Assembly (NCBI GenBank): GCA_963422465.1
Contig: OY730172.1
Location: 3,286,001-3,350,000, forward strand
Length of the DNA stretch: 64,000 nt
Origin: Lichina pygmaea
Lineage: Eukaryota > Ascomycota > Lichinomycetes > Lichinales > Lichinaceae
Reading direction: 5' to 3'
The first letter of the stretch is position 1; every line of letters starts with the position of its first letter. The translations under genes and the position numbers were made by a program. This document shows, piece by piece, positions 30,376-41,901 of this stretch. A model generated the notes under the pieces. That model was given only the letters and a program-made list of their open reading frames with translations, searched no databases and was not told the DNA's origin.

Positions 30376-32370
30376 ATGGACGACACGACCTTGGCCACTC
30401 CAACCGTCCCGGGAGCCGCGGCCCAGACCACGTCGGACAGGCAGGAGCCGGAAACGACCCAGAGCCCTGAGCCGATCGTCACGACGATCGTGACCAAGGA
30501 TGGCGTTCGGCTGTTTCCTCAGCCGACGAACGATCCGCTGGATCCGCTCAGCTGGGACCCAGGGAGGAGAAATCGCGTCTTCTGCATCGTGTGGTGGATG
30601 TAAGTGGCTGCGTCGGTGCTCTCGCCGAACCCCCTTCCTCGAACAGCGGGGCCAACGTGCAGGAAGGTGCTTCCTCTCCGCCTACATTACCACCACCACC
30701 ACGATGCCATCGTTTTTCGAGCTCCGGTGGCTCTATGGCATCGGTCACTCCCAGGTCACCTGGACCATCGCCATTCCCGCTCTCGGCCTCGCCGTCGGGT
30801 CCTTGCTCTGGTCCTCGTTGGCTGATACATTCGGACGGCGCATCGTCTTCCTCGTCGGCACTGTCGTCGCGCTCGCCGCGACGATAGGTGCCGCGGAAGC
30901 CAAGAGCTATGATGGCTATATGGCGGCTCGCTTCTTCCAAGGCTTCGGCGTCAGCCCAGCGGCAACGGTGGGCTTGGCCATCATCAACGAGTATGTCCGT
31001 TCCGACAAGTCGACTCGTCCTCTCCGTCGCCGCCTAGCGCCGTGCCCCGGTCCCGCATCCGCAAGCGCTGCTGACGTCTTCTCGCCGGACAGTCTTTCCT
31101 TCGAACACGAAAGAGGCCGGAGAGTGTGTCAGTGGGTGGTCGCCCTCCACATGGGGCTCCTGTTTGGCCCACTGAGTATGTCCACAGCATGCCCGCGACG
31201 TACGTGGAGTGTTTGAAACTGTACTCACGACGATGTAGTTGGTGGCTTGATCGGCCTCGTCGGCCCCGCCTGGGTCCAACGGCTCCCGGTGATCTTATTC
31301 GGACTCCTCCTGCTCGTCGAGTTGGCGTTCCTGACGGAGACGCTGTATCCGCGTTCTCGAATGCTGACGAGCATGCCTCGGGTCGCGAACGGATCGGTCA
31401 CCATCGAGATGGAGGAGGCCGGCCCGGCAACGGGGAAGCCGGCGGAGGTGGCCGACAGACGGACCGCCAACCTGCCGTTCTTGCAGCTGAGGCCGGTACC
31501 GGGAGTGCGACACCCGAAGCCGTGGGACTCTCTCGTCCGCTTCGTTTGGACGTTCAGGTTCCTTGTCGAGTCCCTGCCTGTCTTCATGTACTGCTATGCC
31601 TGGCACTGGTGGATGTTGTCCGTCATCGCCGTCATCCCTGCGGCGTACGTCAAAGACTCCCCACAGGTCCCAAGTGTCCGCTTCGTGGGTCTGATCGTGG
31701 GCACGCTCTTTGGCCACGTTGTCTTTTCCGGCTGGCCGGGTGACTTTATCGTGGCTCCGACCCATGGCGGCGTCCGTGTCCCCGAAAGGCGACTGTGGTT
31801 GGCATACCTAGGAGCTCTGCCGAGCGCCGGTGCGTGCCGATCGTTCCCGTCATCGGCCGCTGCTGCTGACACCGCCGCCCGGTCGGCCTGATCGTGTGGA
31901 GCGTTAGCATCGACCGATCCTACGACTCAACGGTCGGGCAAGCTGCACTCTTCTTCTGTAGGTATTCTCCGCGTCTGAGCCTTTTCGGAGATGCTGATCG
32001 TGAGTGATTAGTCGCCGGCGGCGTTAAAATCGGGAACGCGGTCATCGCAGCTTACGTCGTGGATTGCTATCCGCTGCAAAGCACGAGTGTGATCACCTTC
32101 TATTCGGTGCTCTTGAACTCCACCACCTTTGCCAACCCAGTAGGTCGCATGGTCTTCCGCCGACACGTGCCGTACTAACTCGGCATCCTGCGGTTCTATG
32201 TCAACCATTGGCTCGGGGACGTGAGCTTCATCCGGACATTTGCCATCCAAGGAACAGTCACGTTCTTCGTCACCGTGGCTGGGCTAGCTCTGCTCCAACG
32301 GTTCGGCCCGACACTCCGAGCAAAGACGGGCCAGCCGCGTTGGGTCAACCCTGAGCACGACCCATCTTGA
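30376..32370 (+). CDS. MFS transporter of the DHA1 (drug:H+ antiporter) type
   Basis: A 12-helix proton-driven exporter; substrate unknown. Seven exons keep one frame for 533 aa: 30376-30599, 30667-30990, 31093-31175, 31239-31829, 31883-31957, 32012-32139, 32194-32370. Motifs: NDPLDPLSWDPGRRN, WTIAIPALGLAVGSLLWSSL, LADTFGRRIVF (motif A region), FFQGFGVSPAATVG, SFEHERGRRV, GPLIGGLIGLVGPAWVQR, FLTETLYPR, CYAWHWWMLSVI, VDCYPLQSTSVITFYSVL, ending PRWVNPEHDP. Introns 1-3 and 5 are ordinary GT-AG. Introns 4 (31830-31882) and 6 (32140-32193) have good donors and branch sites (CTGAC; TACTAAC) but end in GG where AG is expected. Any other acceptor breaks the frame or deletes a helix. Either they are unusual introns or the gene is newly damaged. 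Confidence 0.88.
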
Positions 32371-33045
32371 GTTTGGCCGTGATGCCCTTGGAAGGCTGTA
32401 CAATCATCGGCACCAGGCTTGTCTTCATTCGGAGAGAACCCTTGGCATTCTTTGAACCGTCGACGCTCGGTTTCGCACCGAATCTTTGCCGCAGGCAGGG
32501 GCACAATCTTTTGCGACCGTATCGACATGTCCATACGTCGACTACGGTCCTGCCGATTGCTACCCACCGCTCCATGCTGTTCAACGTGCCCTTGAGCTTG
32601 ACATTGTCACCCCGGCGTTTCTCAGCCGCCGCTAGCTGTTTGATCAGGATGGGTGTGATCGATATGAATCTGATCTTCTGTGCTCGATGTTCAAGAGATT
32701 GGAAGAGACTCAAGAAATGCCAGTCGACATCTGAACGGATGTCCATAGGTGAATGACCGAGGCAGGTAGGGGGGGGGGGGGGGGGGCGCGCCAGAGCTAG
32801 GAAATTCCAAGATCATGGTCTCGAGCGAAGCAGAATGCAATAGGGTAACCATAGCCAGCCCCGCGAAGAAACAAGGCCGAGAGCCCAGACCCATATGAAG
32901 CCTGCCTCGCAAGGAACCTATCGACACGGCCGACGGTTTTCCCTACCATTTTTCCACGTAGGGCCGGATGTCCATCTCGTACGTCCAAGCCGTACGGGGC
33001 TGGGTGTGTAGATGCCAATACGCATCTGCAATCTGAAATCGGACG
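32371..33045. other. Convergent intergenic region with a poly(G) run
   Basis: No gene is recognised between the convergent MFS and dehydrogenase genes. A run of 17 G (32770-32786) is followed directly by CGCGCC. The open frames here are short and mutually antisense. Confidence 0.55.
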
Positions 33046-33923
33046 TCAGTCCTCGCCCAAGGAGGCAAATGGCCAAGGGACAGTCGAGACGGCCTTTGGC
33101 ACGAGAACGAGGCGATCTCTTACAGCGACGGGGTCGATCTTCGAGTCGGTCGACTCGCCGACGCTCAGCCCCTTCGTAGCCGGGACATCGATCACGCCGT
33201 CAATGATCGCATGGCCGACGTGAACGCCTTTGGGGCCAAATTCCTTGGCAAGGGACTGCGACAAGGCTCGCAGCGCATGCTTGCCAACGGCGAAAGACGC
33301 CACGTTGGCGTTCGCCTTGACAGATGCAGTTGCGCCGGTGAAGATCAACGAAGGCGGGTGCTGCAGGTGCGTTGACTTCAACAGCAGCGGCAAGGCCGCC
33401 TGACTAAAGTTGAAGGCACCAACGCTGCAGTCACACCAGCGACATACGGCCACGGTCAGCCAGCTCACAACACGAAAGCCGCCGCTTTGCGTCGTTGCCC
33501 CACAACGAGTGGTGTACGTACGCATTGCTGCCGAAGCCTCGCGTGAACTCATCGAGGGTCAGGTCTAGAAAGGGCTTCGTCGAGAAGCCCTGGCGGAAGC
33601 TCGGTCAGCAGCGGCTCAAGCCGGGTCTGGATCTACCGGCTTACGCCGCCAACGTTGTATATCGATGCTGCGAGGCTACTCTCCCCGAACTCGGTCGCTA
33701 TCTGGCCGAAGGCGCTCTGGACGCTCGATGGATCTGTCACATCGGCACCGATGCCGACTGCCTTGCCGCCAGATGAGTTGATATCGTCGACGACATCTTG
33801 GTAGTTGTGGGGATTGCGAGCCAAGACGACGATGGCATAAGACTTTGCAAAGCGGCGGGCCAGGGCAGAGCCGGTGCCGCTGCCTACCCCAGCGATGATC
33901 GTAAACGGTCTTGAAGCGGCCAT
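33046..33923 (-). CDS. Short-chain dehydrogenase/reductase (SDR)
   Basis: NAD(P)H-dependent oxidoreductase with Rossmann fold; substrate unknown. Exons are 33923-33645, 33589-33522 and 33424-33046 (introns 55 and 97 nt; GTAAGC/CCAG and GTACGT/CTGCAG), 241 aa. Seen: the cofactor-binding glycine motif in unusual form (AGVGSGTGSALARRFA, fitting GxxxGxG), GADVTDPSSVQSAF, YNVGG in place of the classical NNAG, then SLIFTGATAS and FAVGKHALRALSQSLAKEFG. The usual catalytic Tyr of YxxxK is Phe here (FAVGK). That substitution is known in a fungal SDR subgroup with similar GATAS/FATGK sequences, so the enzyme may be atypical or not a dehydrogenase. The C-terminus after about residue 215 is shorter and divergent. 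Confidence 0.85.
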
Positions 33924-36900
33924 CTCTGCCGGTGTTACAGAACTAGGGTCTTCGTCGGGAGTGCCTACGAGAAGATGTCAGGCAGGCCTGCGGATGGTCG
34001 GTACCTTGGTACTTGACCATCGATGACTAAAGCAAGGATGTCCTCGCGACGGAAATAAGTTTACCCGAGCCGCTGGAGGGGGGCACCAATACGTACCGTA
34101 CCGTACTCCCGGCCGCGGAGCCGCATGATCTGAAACCACACAGCCGCAGACAGCAAGTCAGAGAGACTCGATAGGTAACGGTACGTAGGTGCGGTATGTA
34201 CAGAGGTAAGTACTAGCTGCGAAGTACGGAGTACGTACGTACGGATTACATACGTACGATATGTACTACGTGGATACAGACTCAGTGTCTATCAAAAGTA
34301 CTTTGTCAAAGTCCTCCACAGCGCGAGGTGCATACGTACCGGAAACACGAGTACGGTACGAGTATGCAGAGGCACCTCGTACGTGACGTTCTCTTTATAG
34401 CTGCACTTCAGTTCCGCTAGGCCCGATCGGGACGGCGTTACGAGGTCAACTCTAATTGGTCAGTCTATCGAGTCAGGTCGGGGGTTAGTCAAAATAGATT
34501 GCAGAAGTACAAGGTACATAGGGAACGTACAGTACTTACTATCCCAGAGAATTCCATCGATTCCAAGGTCATGCCTCAGTGAGTACCACTCATTGTACGG
34601 AAGTACGAGGTAGGTAGCATGTCCCTCCGGCTTCTCCGTTCCTGAAGACATTGAGACAGATATGTTATTGCTGGGAGGGAAGTGCTACACACAATAACAT
34701 CGTCGCCACTCTGGTGACAGATGACGTCATGGGAAGGTGGAAAGCAGGGTTTGGCGACGTAGATCACGACATGACAATCAACGGTGATTTCTGGCCACCG
34801 ACCCTCAAACTCGTACATGACAGGAGACACCTGATCGTTGTTTGCATATCGCATCCTGGCTCTTATCAGAGTCGATCCGGTAGGAACATCAAGCTGTTAG
34901 TTTATCGTCCCGAACATAGTATGACTACGTACTGTACCGAAGTATATCACGTAAGAGTATTCCGTACGGTGCCTCCTCCTCCTCCTCGGGACCAACCCGC
35001 TAGAAGTTCCGTATCACCTTCTAGTCTTGATGCGGTTGGCCGCTAGATTGATTATCGGCGGCGGTGGTCTGACTCGGATATATTACAGTAGCCCTGAAAG
35101 ATGGCAATCACCACTCGTGAGCACCTCCCTAGACCAACCGGACCCTCGAAGATCAACGCCGCTATCAAGCGGGTGGGAGAGGGGAGGCGTCGAGGCGAAT
35201 CGCTTCCAGCCCCCTGCGGAATTTCTGCTCTTCTTGGACTAGTGGCGGTCGTGACTCCCCTAGCCGTTTGGGGGGCACGTCCGTGCACGAAGAAGCGTTC
35301 GGTCGACTGGCAACGAAGCCGAGGCGCACCCGAAGAAAAAGCATCGTCAATGTCTCGATGCCTCGAGGGGCCCGACCGAGGCCGGTCCTGAGGTGGGAAA
35401 GTACGCATGTATCTCCCGAACGAATATACCTCTCGCGGTATGATATCGACCGGCAGAAGGCGTGTATCCGCAGATGGCCAGTACACGTCGCTGCGAACCA
35501 CCGTCCGACCCAATCAGCTGGCCTCTCTAGGCGCCTGGTGTCGGCGCGCCAGGGCCTCGGTCGCCCCCTCCTTCCCACGCTTTTCGCACGCCCTAGCAGC
35601 CCCTAAGTTAGCACTCCGAGCCCTTGCAGAGCCGCAGGGCCTCGGCTCCAGTCACACCCTGTTTCTTTGGCTCACCGGGTCGAGGGCGCCAACGCAACAG
35701 CGTCACATCACCACCATTACGAGCACCGGGCAGCATATGAACCAGGCCGATTCCGGTCGTGGCCCCGCCTTTCGGTCGGAGACGAGGCGAGCTCAGGCGA
35801 CGGCGACGGCGACGGCGACGGCGCTTTCTGCCCCGGACGTGCTCCTGCCTGTTCCGCTCTGGGGGATGGGTGACACCGCAGCGTAAGATCACACTCCGGA
35901 CGGCGCGGGCTTCGTTGGTGTCCACACCGCCGTCTTACGGCAGACTCGGCTGCATTCGATATACCCGACCGAGGCGCCGGCCTTCATCTTGGCCCTGTCC
36001 CACAGCTGGAGACAGGGCCTCGACGGCTTCATATCAAGCTAGGCCTCCGTAGCCTTCGCGGCCGGGCTTCTCGCACGTGCCGGAGCTGGCTGGTCGGCCG
36101 CTTACGTAAAGCGGCCCTGCTGACTCATCGACCCAACCCTAACCCTCGCACACGTCCACGCACACGTCCACGCACACATCCGCGCACGACGCCGACCCGA
36201 AAGCTTGGGAATTCGGCCGGAGACGTTCACGGCCACTCGATACGACACGACAGCCCCTGCCCTTTCTCTTCGTCTCGATCTGAGCCCCGACCTTCGACTC
36301 TCGAGGGCGACGCGTCGGATGGTGATGACGGAGACAGCTTACGACGTCGTTCTCTGGTGCTCAGCCATCCGGCCCGACACTCGAGCACGCAGGCCTTCTC
36401 GCCGATCAATCTCGCTAGCGACCGAACGGGCGGCGCGGATGGAACGGACGGCCAGCGCGCCGGGAGAGCCACCTCGACATCACATCGGACCGGCCTCGTT
36501 TTCACCACTCGATCCACCTTGAAAAAATCTTCACTTTTCGGCGTCGGCCTCCGACAGCTCGTCGACCCGAGACACCGTCGGGCTTCATCAGGGTGACTCA
36601 GCCCGGACTGCAGCTCGACTTATTTTTGTTGTGCCGTGCGACTTGCCACAGTCATACGGTACTGTACGTGTCCGTCAGCGACCGACAAGGTTTTTCCGCC
36701 GGCTTTCACGCCCGACACGCACCGACACACCGCTTCCCGAGCATCCGACTTTGTTCATAGCGACTCGCCCCCTCTTTTCCGACATATTGCACCGGATCGT
36801 CACGACATCTCTTCGGTTTGTCATCGCAACCAGCATCCATCTAGATTCGTCTGGATCCTTCGATCGGTCCGGTCGACTGCCGCATCGTCTCGGCGCTTGG

Positions 36901-37106
36901 ATCCCGCTCGGCAAGGTCAATCCGATCGACGTCGCATCGTCCTGGCCACTTCTCACGACGACCTTATGTTTCGAGAAGCTCACCGGACACTTTCCCTGTT
37001 CCTCGTCTCGAAACACAACCATCGACCGGACTTGCGCCCTCCGCCGAACCTGGGCTGGCAGAGCGATCCGATAGACGACGCTGGAGGTCGACGGTGGTGA
37101 AGCAGG
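33924..37106. other. Long gene-free region
   Basis: About 3.2 kb without a recognised gene. 34050-34420 is rich in GTAC palindromes. 35050-37100 is GC-rich, with overlapping open frames in several phases, none with family resemblance. A 14-nt repeat (CACACGTCCACG core, three copies) lies at 36148-36187 next to two telomere-like CCCTAA units at 36133-36145. The last kilobase is pyrimidine-rich and probably is promoter and leader of the following gene. Confidence 0.5.
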
Positions 37107-38009
37107 ATGACCTACTACGACTGTGTGCACGCTTCGCCGGCCGGCTTCGTGAGCACGCCGCCGCTCGCGGCGTACTACTCGCCGCGCGTCGCTGCCTACA
37201 CCGAGCCGCGTCCGAAGTGCGACGCGTACGGCTACTCGCCCTCGCCCTCGCCCGGCCCTCGATACGGCCATGCCCGCGTAAGTCGCTCTCCGCTCGTGCC
37301 CGGTCCCGCCCTCGGCCGTCCCGGAGGAGTCGCGACTGACAAGACCGGCTGGGACGCGTAGATGAACGGATCCGAACCCGCGCGAGAGGACCACTTTGCG
37401 AAGCGCTCTCCGCGTCGCGCCACGCACAGGCCGTCGGCGAGCCCGCGTCCGGTCACGGCGGAAGACCGGGCGAGCGCCGGCATCCCGGCCGGATACTCGA
37501 CCAAGAACTGGGATCCGGCCGAGGACCCCATCTTCCTGCTCGGCAGCGTCTTCGACGCCAACTCGCTCGGCAAATGGATCTACGACTGGACCGTGCACCG
37601 ACACGGTCCCGGCACCGTCGCGCTGGTCGTCGCCGGCGATCTGTGGCTCGCCCTGATCGCCCTCGCCGGCACGATGGGAGAGGCCGAGTGCCTGCTGCAG
37701 AAGAGGAAGGCGCACGGCTCCAAGCGCAAGATGATCGAGGATTTCCTCGACGACGGGGACGAGCTGTGGGAGCGTCTCCGGGCGCTCCTTCGGCGCTGCG
37801 AGAAGTCGATGCTGCGGGTCGCCCGTCGCGACCGCGGCACCGGCCAGGTCGTGTCCGTGGGCGCCTCGAGCGGATGCGAGTTCGTCGACTACGTCTTTGG
37901 CGAAGGCCGGGGCCTCGAGGAGACGGACGATCTCATCAACAGCATGAGGAGTTGGAACAAACGGTTCGACTATACGTTCAAGAAGGCTCGATCGAGGCGA
38001 ACGGCGTAG
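37107..38009 (+). CDS. Fungal protein annotated elsewhere as gp1-like (unknown function)
   Basis: Exons 37107-37277 and 37362-38009, joined by an 84-nt intron (GTAAGT donor, GACTGAC branch, GCGTAG acceptor), give 272 aa. The N-terminal 110 residues are low complexity, rich in Pro, Tyr, Ser and Ala (YGYSPSPSPGPRYG). The conserved helical domain starts at YSTKNWDPAEDPIFLLGSVF and continues DANSLGKWIYDWTVHRHG, then MIEDFLDDGDELWERLR and SGCEFVDYVFG, ending in a basic tail. I recall this domain from filamentous ascomycete proteins labelled vegetative cell wall protein gp1 by similarity to the proline-rich part only; no signal peptide is present, so a wall role is doubtful. Function unknown. Confidence 0.8.
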
Positions 38010-38463
38010 GACGGCGTTTTCGCTTTGCCGCGACGGGGGGGGGAAGTGGTCTGCGGCGCGGCGCGGCGTGACGATGTGACCGAGGCTTCCTGCCCCATCG
38101 ACTTTCGGATCTCTGCCGTCGCAGACGTCGGTCTGCCACAGGGACGGGGGGAAAAGGAGGCGGCGGCGAGCGTTTTGCTTTTCAGTTCTTGCATCGCATT
38201 GCGTCGGAGCGACACCAAAAAGAAGACGACGGGGGGGATCTGGGACGACGGGCTCGGCTTGTTTCGTTTTGTTCGTCTGTGATACCAAGCTGCCTGTCAA
38301 TCGCAGGCAGCATCCTCATCGTTGCTCTTCGCTCGTCCGTCCCTGCTCTTCTGACGAGTCTTTCTCACCCTGCTTCTTTCCTTGACGTTTAACAAGATCG
38401 ATCGACCATGCAGTATGCTTTTCTTTTCTGAAACACCCTTTTTGTATGGACCTTTTTCGCCGG

Positions 38464-38464
<1 letters not shown>

Positions 38465-38495
<31 letters not shown>
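38465..38495. repeat. (CT)n microsatellite
   Basis: About 15 uninterrupted CT units in the 3' flank of the gp1-like gene. Confidence 0.85.
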
Positions 38496-38497
<2 letters not shown>

Positions 38498-39011
38498 GCC
38501 ATCTGTCCACTATATCCATCTCGGTTCCACGGACAAAGTCAACCAAGACCATCTACAATACAATATCATCAGTCACCAGCCACTTGTTGTTCTTCCCATC
38601 ATGCTGATTCTGTAATCGGATTGGTAATTGCGTTGATGATGACCGACTGAAAAGTCTCGTAGCAATAACCACTCTCTGCACACATGCTCACTTACGAGTA
38701 CTCAAGTCAGCCCATCAGTGGCCGGGATCACCAAAAGTTTCAAAGCTTGTCAACAGCGACCCTCTGACCAGCCCTTGCGCACGGGGGGCCCATCCATTCA
38801 TCGACGACTACTCTCCTTTTCAGTCCGTATCATCCAACGATACCCCGCATACCTAGCCGGCGCATCTCATCTCCGCCAGAAACCAGCCCAAGTGCCAATT
38901 CCAAAAATCCCCAACCAGAGTCCGTACTGTACTCGTACTTCCAGCATCGACCATCCCGAACAGATTTTTCCCCCTCTTTGCCAGACGATTAGATTCCCAC
39001 ATATGGTTCCC

Positions 39012-39278
39012 GGGGGGGGGGGGGGGGGGGGGGGGCGCGCCCGGTCAGGGCCAGTTCCAAACCCCAGGCTCAAGTACGGTAAAACCTCCCGTAATCATTG
39101 CTTTTGGAACATGGCACGGTCAGCGGAAAAAAACATTGAGCGAGAAAACCCCCCCCCCCCCCCCCCCCCATCTCGTGAGCTGCTCACACAATTCCCTGCC
39201 GGGAGTCGTGACGAGAGCAAGAGAAAGTGTTCTGATCGTGGCAAAGTTGCCCCCCTTCCCCCCCCCCCCCCCCCCCCC
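39012..39278. repeat. Cluster of long poly(G) and poly(C) runs
   Basis: 24 G (39012-39035), 21 C (39149-39169) and 21 C (39258-39278) lie within 270 bp, with another 15 G at 39572-39586. The first G run and the following C run are complementary and could pair across a loop of about 113 nt. The first is followed by CGCGCC and the third by GCGCGCC. Both quadruplex formation and slippage or assembly error are likely here. Confidence 0.85.
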
Positions 39279-40305
39279 GCGCGCCGGGTTAATGCGTCCG
39301 GCCAAAAAAGGCCCATCGTCTCTTAGCGATGGCGCCGGCAGCGCCGTACTTCAGGGAGGAGGCTTTCTGATGATCCTGCAGAGCTCTCGCCCCTCCTCCC
39401 TCCTCCCTCCTCCCTCCCCCCCACAACAACAACAAACCTATTCGGCCACACGCAAGAGCTCTCGACCAGGCGAGATGTACATACAGTACGTACTACTGTA
39501 CGTATCAACAGCTTCACTACGCACGAGCGTCTGGGAGATACTGTATGACATCTCCTCACCGGTTCACCGGTGGGGGGGGGGGGGGGCCCATCCCAGCGGG
39601 GGGCATTACGTACTGTAGGAACATGATCTGAAAAGGGTAACTTACTCGTAAGGCGGTGCTACCACGGTCCCGGATGAGCCTAAGACGCTCTCCGGCGCAA
39701 TGCGGTGGAACAAAGGAGGAGGGGGGGGGAGGGGGATGCGAAATGGGCCTCGGCCAGCCGCCCCTATGTATGACAGGAGTGCCGAATTAGTGAATGCCGA
39801 GTCGTCGTCGGTGATGGGTGTCCCCGATTGGTAATACATGACCCCACGCGATGCGATGCATGGCAAGGATGTTTCGAAAGTTCCATGCCGTATCGTAGGG
39901 CTGTGCAGCTTCGACCCTGTCCCTGTCCCTGTCCCTTGCAGCTCGGCTTCCGCTTACTGGTACGTCACTGCGACGTAGTACTCGTACTGTACTGTACTGT
40001 ACGTAGTGGCCCCAGAGCGGCGTCAGGGACGACGACAGACAGAATTCGACAGGCCAGAAGCCGAGAGCGAGGCAGCAGAAGAAACAGTGGTATCTCGCAA
40101 CTTCGTAAGGCCACCAAGAACAAGACGGCTTCGAAAGTCGACTTGACGGCCCGATCCAAACGTGCTCAAGCCACAGCTATCCTCGCCCTGGCCCTCCCCC
40201 AGTCGACCATCGGAGAAGATGAAAACTTTTTCGACGGCCATGTGAAGTTGCCCGTCTCCGCCCTTCGCCCGCTCTTGCACCCCAGCCGGCCGGACGCCCA
40301 CACCG

Positions 40306-41721
40306 TCAAGCCATCTGGTGCGCCGACGTCGGCTTGCTCGCGAGCTGCTGGCTGGATTGGCTGTAGGCCAGCTCAATGTCATCCCGACGATGGATCAACG
40401 GCCCGTCGTTCTTCTGCAACGGCTTCTCGAGCCCGTTGTTGCTGCGTTGACTGCCGTTCTTATCTCCACTGCGTCTGCTGAGGGAGCTGAGGCCGGAGAA
40501 GGGCGTCTTCCAGCTCTTGGGCAACACCAGCTGGAACAAGCCGTACAGGACGGGCAGCGACGCGACGAGCATACCGACCGTAAGCTCGATGACGACCCAG
40601 AGGAAGCCCACGGTCCAGTCGTCTGCGGGGGGAGGGGGAACAGGCGTCAGATCTCTGGCGGTCGGGCCTCAAGCGTCGACCGACGAGGGGCTCGTCACTC
40701 ACACGTCCGGTCCGGCAGCTTTCGGTGAGCCGTCACCAGCCGCATGATACTCGCCACGGTCGCGAGCGCACCGAGACCAAAGACCACCATCAGACGCAGC
40801 TTTCCAAAGGTCGACATCTGCAGGCGATAGACGACGATGAGAGGCACGCACAGGAGCGCGATGTCGGTGAGGATGTGGCTGATGAGGAGGGCCTTGAGTT
40901 TCTTCAACGAGTCCGGGCAGGTGGTGTTGGGATGCAAGTGGAGCTTCTTCAGGTTCAAACTGATGCCGACCGGTCTGCACCCCAGAAAGTTGAGGCCCCA
41001 GGCCGTAAGCAGCAACGTCACCAGGATCAGAAGGAAGATATTATGAGCAATCTGCCACTTCTTGGAAGAGATGCCGGTCAGGCGCTTGTTGAACAAGGTG
41101 ATCGATATCTTGATCAGGGCGATGGCGGTGTAGTAAAAGATCTGGCCCCGCACGTTGGACTGAAGAGTGCGCAGAGCGAGAGGGGGGGGGGGGGGACAGA
41201 TCAGCTCTCGGCACGAGGGCCAGGAAAGGGGCCGAGACGGTGGTGTACCTCGAGATAGAAGCCTATTTCTTCGTACGTGCAGGTGGCCGCGTGTCGTCCG
41301 ATGCAGCCACGCTTGACGGCGAAGATGCTGTTGATGAACTGACCCGTGACGCTAAGCTGCCGACGTCGACAAGTCAGCAGAAGGATCATCTCGCAAGAAA
41401 GATGCGGAGGGAGAGAAGGCAGCTCACGAAGGCTATTATGATGGCGACATCGTCCCAGCCGAATCGCAGCTTCGGGTGGAAGATACGGCCGGCCAGGCGG
41501 GTCAAGGTCGCGAGGATGATGACAGCCATGGCGACGCCGACGCCGGCGAGGATGTCGGGCCCTCGGTCCTCGCCTCGACGTGCGGCCGGCACCGGTGGTC
41601 CCATCGGCAGGCCCTTGCTCACGTCGGCGTCGGGCTTGCCGCCAAGGACCATGAGGGCCTTGAGGTAGAGCCAGTCATCCTCGGTCCGAGGCGGCTGCCC
41701 CGACAACGCGGAGCCAGACAT
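40306..41721 (-). CDS. Rhodopsin-domain (Pth11-like) integral membrane protein
   Basis: Seven-helix proteins of this fungal family are presumed surface receptors; Pth11 relatives act in plant-surface sensing. Exons: 41721-41428, 41356-41249, 41159-40703, 40622-40306 (introns 71, 89 and 80 nt; GTGAGC/GGCAG, GTACAC/TTCAG, GTGAGT/CGCAG), all in frame, 391 aa. Helices include ILAGVGVAMAVIILATLTRL, WDDVAIIIAFLLSVTGQFI, YYTAIALIKISITLFNKRL, NIFLLILVTLLLTAWGLNF, LLISHILTDIALLCVPLIV, LRLMVVFGLGALATVASIM and VGFLWVVIELTVGMLVASLP. Family signatures RFGWDD, CRPV and DWTVGFLW are present. The N-terminal extracellular part has no CFEM cysteines. The C-tail is Ser-rich and hydrophilic. Intron 2 carries a run of 14 G/C (41182-41195). 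Confidence 0.9.
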
Positions 41722-41849
41722 CTCGGTCCGTCGGCGATGGGGATGGGGATGGCGATCCGACCAGCGCCGGGACCGAAGCGGACCGGTGGGGGGCCTAGCA
41801 AAAAGGACCTGCCCTGTGGAAAGCCGGTGACCAAGAGCGACGAGGTCAA

Positions 41850-41901
41850 GCCGCCGCCGCCGCCGCCGCTGCCGCCGCTGCTGCTGCTGCTGCTGCTGCT
41901 T
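41850..41901. repeat. (GCC)n / (GCT)n compound trinucleotide tract
   Basis: About nine GCC-type units grade into eight GCT-type units, 130-180 nt upstream of the rhodopsin-like gene's start codon. Confidence 0.8.

Larger units (their letters stand above)
38010..40305. other. Gene-free spacer rich in simple sequence
   Basis: No gene recognised. It holds a (CT)n tract (38465-38495), a cluster of poly(G)/poly(C) runs (separate entry), CCTCCCTCCTCCC repeats near 39390-39420, a CCTGTCC repeat at 39917-39935 and GTAC palindromes at 39480-39505 and 39985-40005. Confidence 0.55.

Noticed and set aside
30053-30493. Frames rich in Leu, Cys or Gln around 30.2 kb
   Set aside because: They are produced by the (GCT)n tract upstream of the MFS start codon.
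36133-36145. Telomere-like CCCTAA units
   Set aside because: Only two units, followed by an unrelated CACACGTCC repeat; not a telomere or clear interstitial array.
36675-38300. 541-codon minus-strand open frame
   Set aside because: It is antisense to the gp1-like gene, has Arg/Gly/Val-rich composition typical of reversed GC-rich codons, and no family motif.
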